64,000 nucleotides of DNA, taken from NCBI RefSeq assembly GCF_012971745.1, contig NZ_CP048834.1, positions 1,984,001 through 2,048,000 on the forward strand. The letters are read 5' to 3'. This document shows positions 62,236 through 64,000 of this stretch, one piece after another (position 1 is the first letter of the stretch; each line of letters opens with the position of its first letter). The notes beneath the pieces were generated by a model that was given only the letters and a program-made list of their open reading frames with translations, searched no databases and had not been told where the DNA came from. A program made the position numbers and the translations under genes. This DNA is from Starkeya sp. ORNL1 (lineage in GTDB: Bacteria; Pseudomonadota; Alphaproteobacteria; Rhizobiales; Xanthobacteraceae).

Positions 62236-62336
62236 CATCCTTCGAGGCCGCTGCGCGGCACCTCAGGATGAGGTCGCTATTGAAAAGAACCACCTCATCC
62301 TGAGGTGCCCGCGCTCTGCGCGGGCCTCGAAGGATG
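62236..62336. repeat. Family A palindromic dyad A17
   Basis: Units 62236-62270 and 62296-62336 (inner CCCGCGC-TCT-GCGCGGG) across 25 bases. Between ccmE and ccmF inside the operon. Confidence 0.9.
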
Positions 62337-62358
62337 TTCGCAAGGCCAGGAAGCGTCA

Positions 62359-62805
62359 TCATTGCGCGCCCTCCCCTTCCTTCCAGTGGCCGGACTTCTT
62401 CAGCGCGTCGGCGACTTCCTTGGGCATGTATTTCTCGTCGTGCTTGGCGAGCACGCTGTCGGCCTGGAAGCTGCCGTCCGGCAGCAGCACGCCCTCGGTC
62501 ACCACGCCCTGCCCCTCGCGGAACAGGTCCGGCAGCAGGCCGATATAGGCGACCGTGACATCGGCGGGTCCGTCGGTGACGGTGAAGCGCACATGGGCGT
62601 TGTCGGTCTTCACCACGCTGCCGTCCTTCACCAGCCCGCCGAGCCGCAGCCGCGTTCCGGGCGCGGGATGCTGGGCGGCGATGTCGCTCGGCGAGCGGAA
62701 GAACACGATGGTGTCGGTCAGCGCATAGAGCACCAGCCCGGCGGCAAGGCCGAGCACGCCGAGCGCGGAGGAGATGAGGACGAGCCGGCGGCCCTTGCGG
62801 GTCAT
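62359..62805 (-). CDS. ccmE: Heme chaperone CcmE
   Basis: 148 residues: N-terminal membrane anchor (8-29), a beta-barrel OB fold, and the heme-binding H122 with Y126 in [10 protein letters not shown]. It holds heme covalently and delivers it to CcmF. Flanked by dyad A17 on one side and a family D repeat on the other. Confidence 0.95.
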   Translation of the reverse strand: MTRKGRRLVLISSALGVLGLAAGLVLYALTDTIVFFRSPSDIAAQHPAPGTRLRLGGLVKDGSVVKTDNAHVRFTVTDGPADVTVAYIGLLPDLFREGQGVVTEGVLLPDGSFQADSVLAKHDEKYMPKEVADALKKSGHWKEGEGAQ

Positions 62806-62830
62806 GATGCATGTCCCCGCAATAACACCC

Positions 62831-62918
62831 CCTCATCCCCGGACTTGATCCGGGGATCCAGGGGACCAGAAGCCGCGCCCTGCTTTCTGGATCCCCGGGT
62901 CAAGCCCGGGGATGAGGG
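62831..62918. repeat. Family D palindromic pair
   Basis: CTCATCCCCGGACTTGATCC...ATCCCCGGGTCAAGCCCGGGGATGAG, between ccmI and ccmE. Confidence 0.8.
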
Positions 62919-62949
62919 CAGACTAATTGAGTGGGGAAGAAACATGATC

Positions 62950-64000
62950 TCAGCTCCCCAGTCCGAGTTGGCGGGTCAGCTCGTCGATGCGGGCGAGCGC
63001 GGCGCTGTCCTGCGCGAACTGCTTGCGCGCGTCGCCGGCGGCGGCCTTCGCCTTCTCGCCCTCGCCGAGCACGCTCCAGGCGCGCACCAGCCGCAGCCAT
63101 TCGTCGATGCCGCCGCCCTGCTGGGCGAGCCGGCTGGCGAGGCCGTCGACCATGGAGCGCACCATGGCGGCGCGATCCGCCTCGCTCATGTTCTGCGCGG
63201 CGGCGACCTCGGACGGATTCGGACCGGAGGCCGGCTTCACCCGCGCGAGCGCCTCCTGCACGGTCGGCAGCCACGGCGCGCCTGGCGGCGCGTCGGCGGC
63301 GAGCTTGCCCCAGATGGCGGCGGCTTCGTCCTTGCGGCCGTCCTGCTCGGCGGCGAGGCCGAGATAATAGCGCGCCCGCACCGCCATCGGGTCAAGCGCC
63401 ACCGCCCTGTCGAACGCCGCCTTGGCGGCGGCGGTGACGACGCCGCCATTCGCCGCCACCAGCGCCTCGCCGAGCCCGCCCTCGCGGGCCGCACTGTCGC
63501 CGAGCAGGCGGATGGCGTTGGACCAGGCGCGCGCAGCATCGTCATAGCGGCCGGAACGGAAATAGACCGGCGCGATCACCTCATGGCCGCGGCCGTCGTC
63601 CGGATTGGCTTCGAGATGGGCCTCGACCTTGCGCACCAGGATGGCGACATCGGCCTCGCCGGGCTGCGCATCGAGCCGCGCGGCCAGCGGCTGGCCCTCA
63701 TAGGTCGGGGAGCCGAGGTTCAGATAGAGCGCGCCGGCAAGGAGCGGCACGCCGATGAGCGCCAGCACCGCGGCAGCGCGGCGGCGGGTGTCGCTGGGAT
63801 GGGTAGCTTCGCCGCTGCGCTCGGCGGCGCGCAGCATGCGGCGGGCGACCTCGGTGCGGGCGGCATCGCCCTCGCTGGTGCCGATCAGGCCGCTCGCGCG
63901 GTCGCGCTCGATCTCGGCCAGCTGGTCGCGATAGACTGCGAGGTCGGCCTCGGCATCGCCGGCGAGGCGATCCTCCCGCTGCACACGCAGCGGCCAGAGC
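62950..64000 (-). CDS. ccmI: Cytochrome c maturation protein CcmI (5'-partial)
   Basis: At least 349 residues; the N-terminus lies beyond the window (LWPLRV precedes the first in-window start-like codon). Visible are a cytoplasmic helical part (YRDQLAEIERDRASGLI), a membrane helix (AAAVLALIGVPLLAGALYLNL) and periplasmic TPR repeats (GHEVIAPVYFRSGRYDDAARAW; RARYYLGLAAEQDGRKDEAAAIW). CcmI/CycH binds apocytochromes and presents them to CcmF/CcmH. It is first in the ccmI-E-F-H order. Confidence 0.92.
   Translation of the reverse strand, partial: LWPLRVQREDRLAGDAEADLAVYRDQLAEIERDRASGLIGTSEGDAARTEVARRMLRAAERSGEATHPSDTRRRAAAVLALIGVPLLAGALYLNLGSPTYEGQPLAARLDAQPGEADVAILVRKVEAHLEANPDDGRGHEVIAPVYFRSGRYDDAARAWSNAIRLLGDSAAREGGLGEALVAANGGVVTAAAKAAFDRAVALDPMAVRARYYLGLAAEQDGRKDEAAAIWGKLAADAPPGAPWLPTVQEALARVKPASGPNPSEVAAAQNMSEADRAAMVRSMVDGLASRLAQQGGGIDEWLRLVRAWSVLGEGEKAKAAAGDARKQFAQDSAALARIDELTRQLGLGS

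Noticed and set aside
60123..62303. 726-codon plus-strand open frame
   Set aside because: Antisense to ccmF; low-complexity Gln/Arg/Glu-rich, a shadow.

Overview
The window is GC-rich and densely coded. It looks like the chromosome of a facultatively autotrophic, methylotrophic alphaproteobacterium of the Hyphomicrobiales. A Xanthobacteraceae-like relative (Ancylobacter, Starkeya or Xanthobacter) is my best guess. This rests on four things: a XoxF-type quinoprotein methanol dehydrogenase, the tetrahydromethanopterin/methylofuran C1 pathway, a form IC RuBisCO operon in the order cbbFPTALSXE with divergent cbbR, and a cycHJKL-degP-two-component-glnE block of the kind seen in rhizobia and relatives. 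Taxonomy is inference.

Layout. 1-9749: periplasmic alcohol oxidation. It holds a beta-propeller protein, an ABC exporter pair, a secreted protein, a CxxxCW protein, a XoxJ-like binding protein, a XoxG-like cytochrome, xoxF, a metallo-beta-lactamase-fold protein and a class I cytochrome c. 10081-13966: cofactor genes (MfnE-like kinase, flavoprotein, DHPS-like protein, DUF447, MfnB). 14180-17245: LLM oxidoreductase, MgtE and DUF1059. 17539-22668: fhcC-fhcD-fhcA-fhcB and a carbinolamine dehydratase, all on the minus strand. 22837-31989: beta-RFAP synthase, mtdB, ATP-grasp, mch, RimK-like, CitG-like, HisA-like, MfnD-like, MfnF-like and folB.

32059-42632: Calvin cycle regulon, cbbR then cbbF-P-T-A-L-S-X-E. 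42771-57475: acyltransferase, pepN, a GGDEF protein, a divergent Fae paralogue, a PAS histidine kinase, glnE and an OmpR/EnvZ-type pair. 57916-64000: HtrA protease and cytochrome c maturation genes ccmH, ccmF, ccmE and ccmI (ccmI is cut by the window edge).

How it fits together: XoxF oxidises methanol to formaldehyde and passes electrons to c-type cytochromes, which need the Ccm system. Formaldehyde is carried on H4MPT through MtdB, Mch and Fhc to formate. CO2 from formate oxidation can be fixed by the Cbb enzymes. Many genes at 10081-31989 probably build the two archaeal-type cofactors used by this route.

The most striking unexplained feature is a family of intergenic palindromes: 17 dyads (34 units) in 64 kb. 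Their inner stems vary but stay self-complementary, and some arms carry nested hairpins. Three other palindrome families (called B, C and D here) add to this. I saw no tRNA, rRNA, CRISPR array or transposase.
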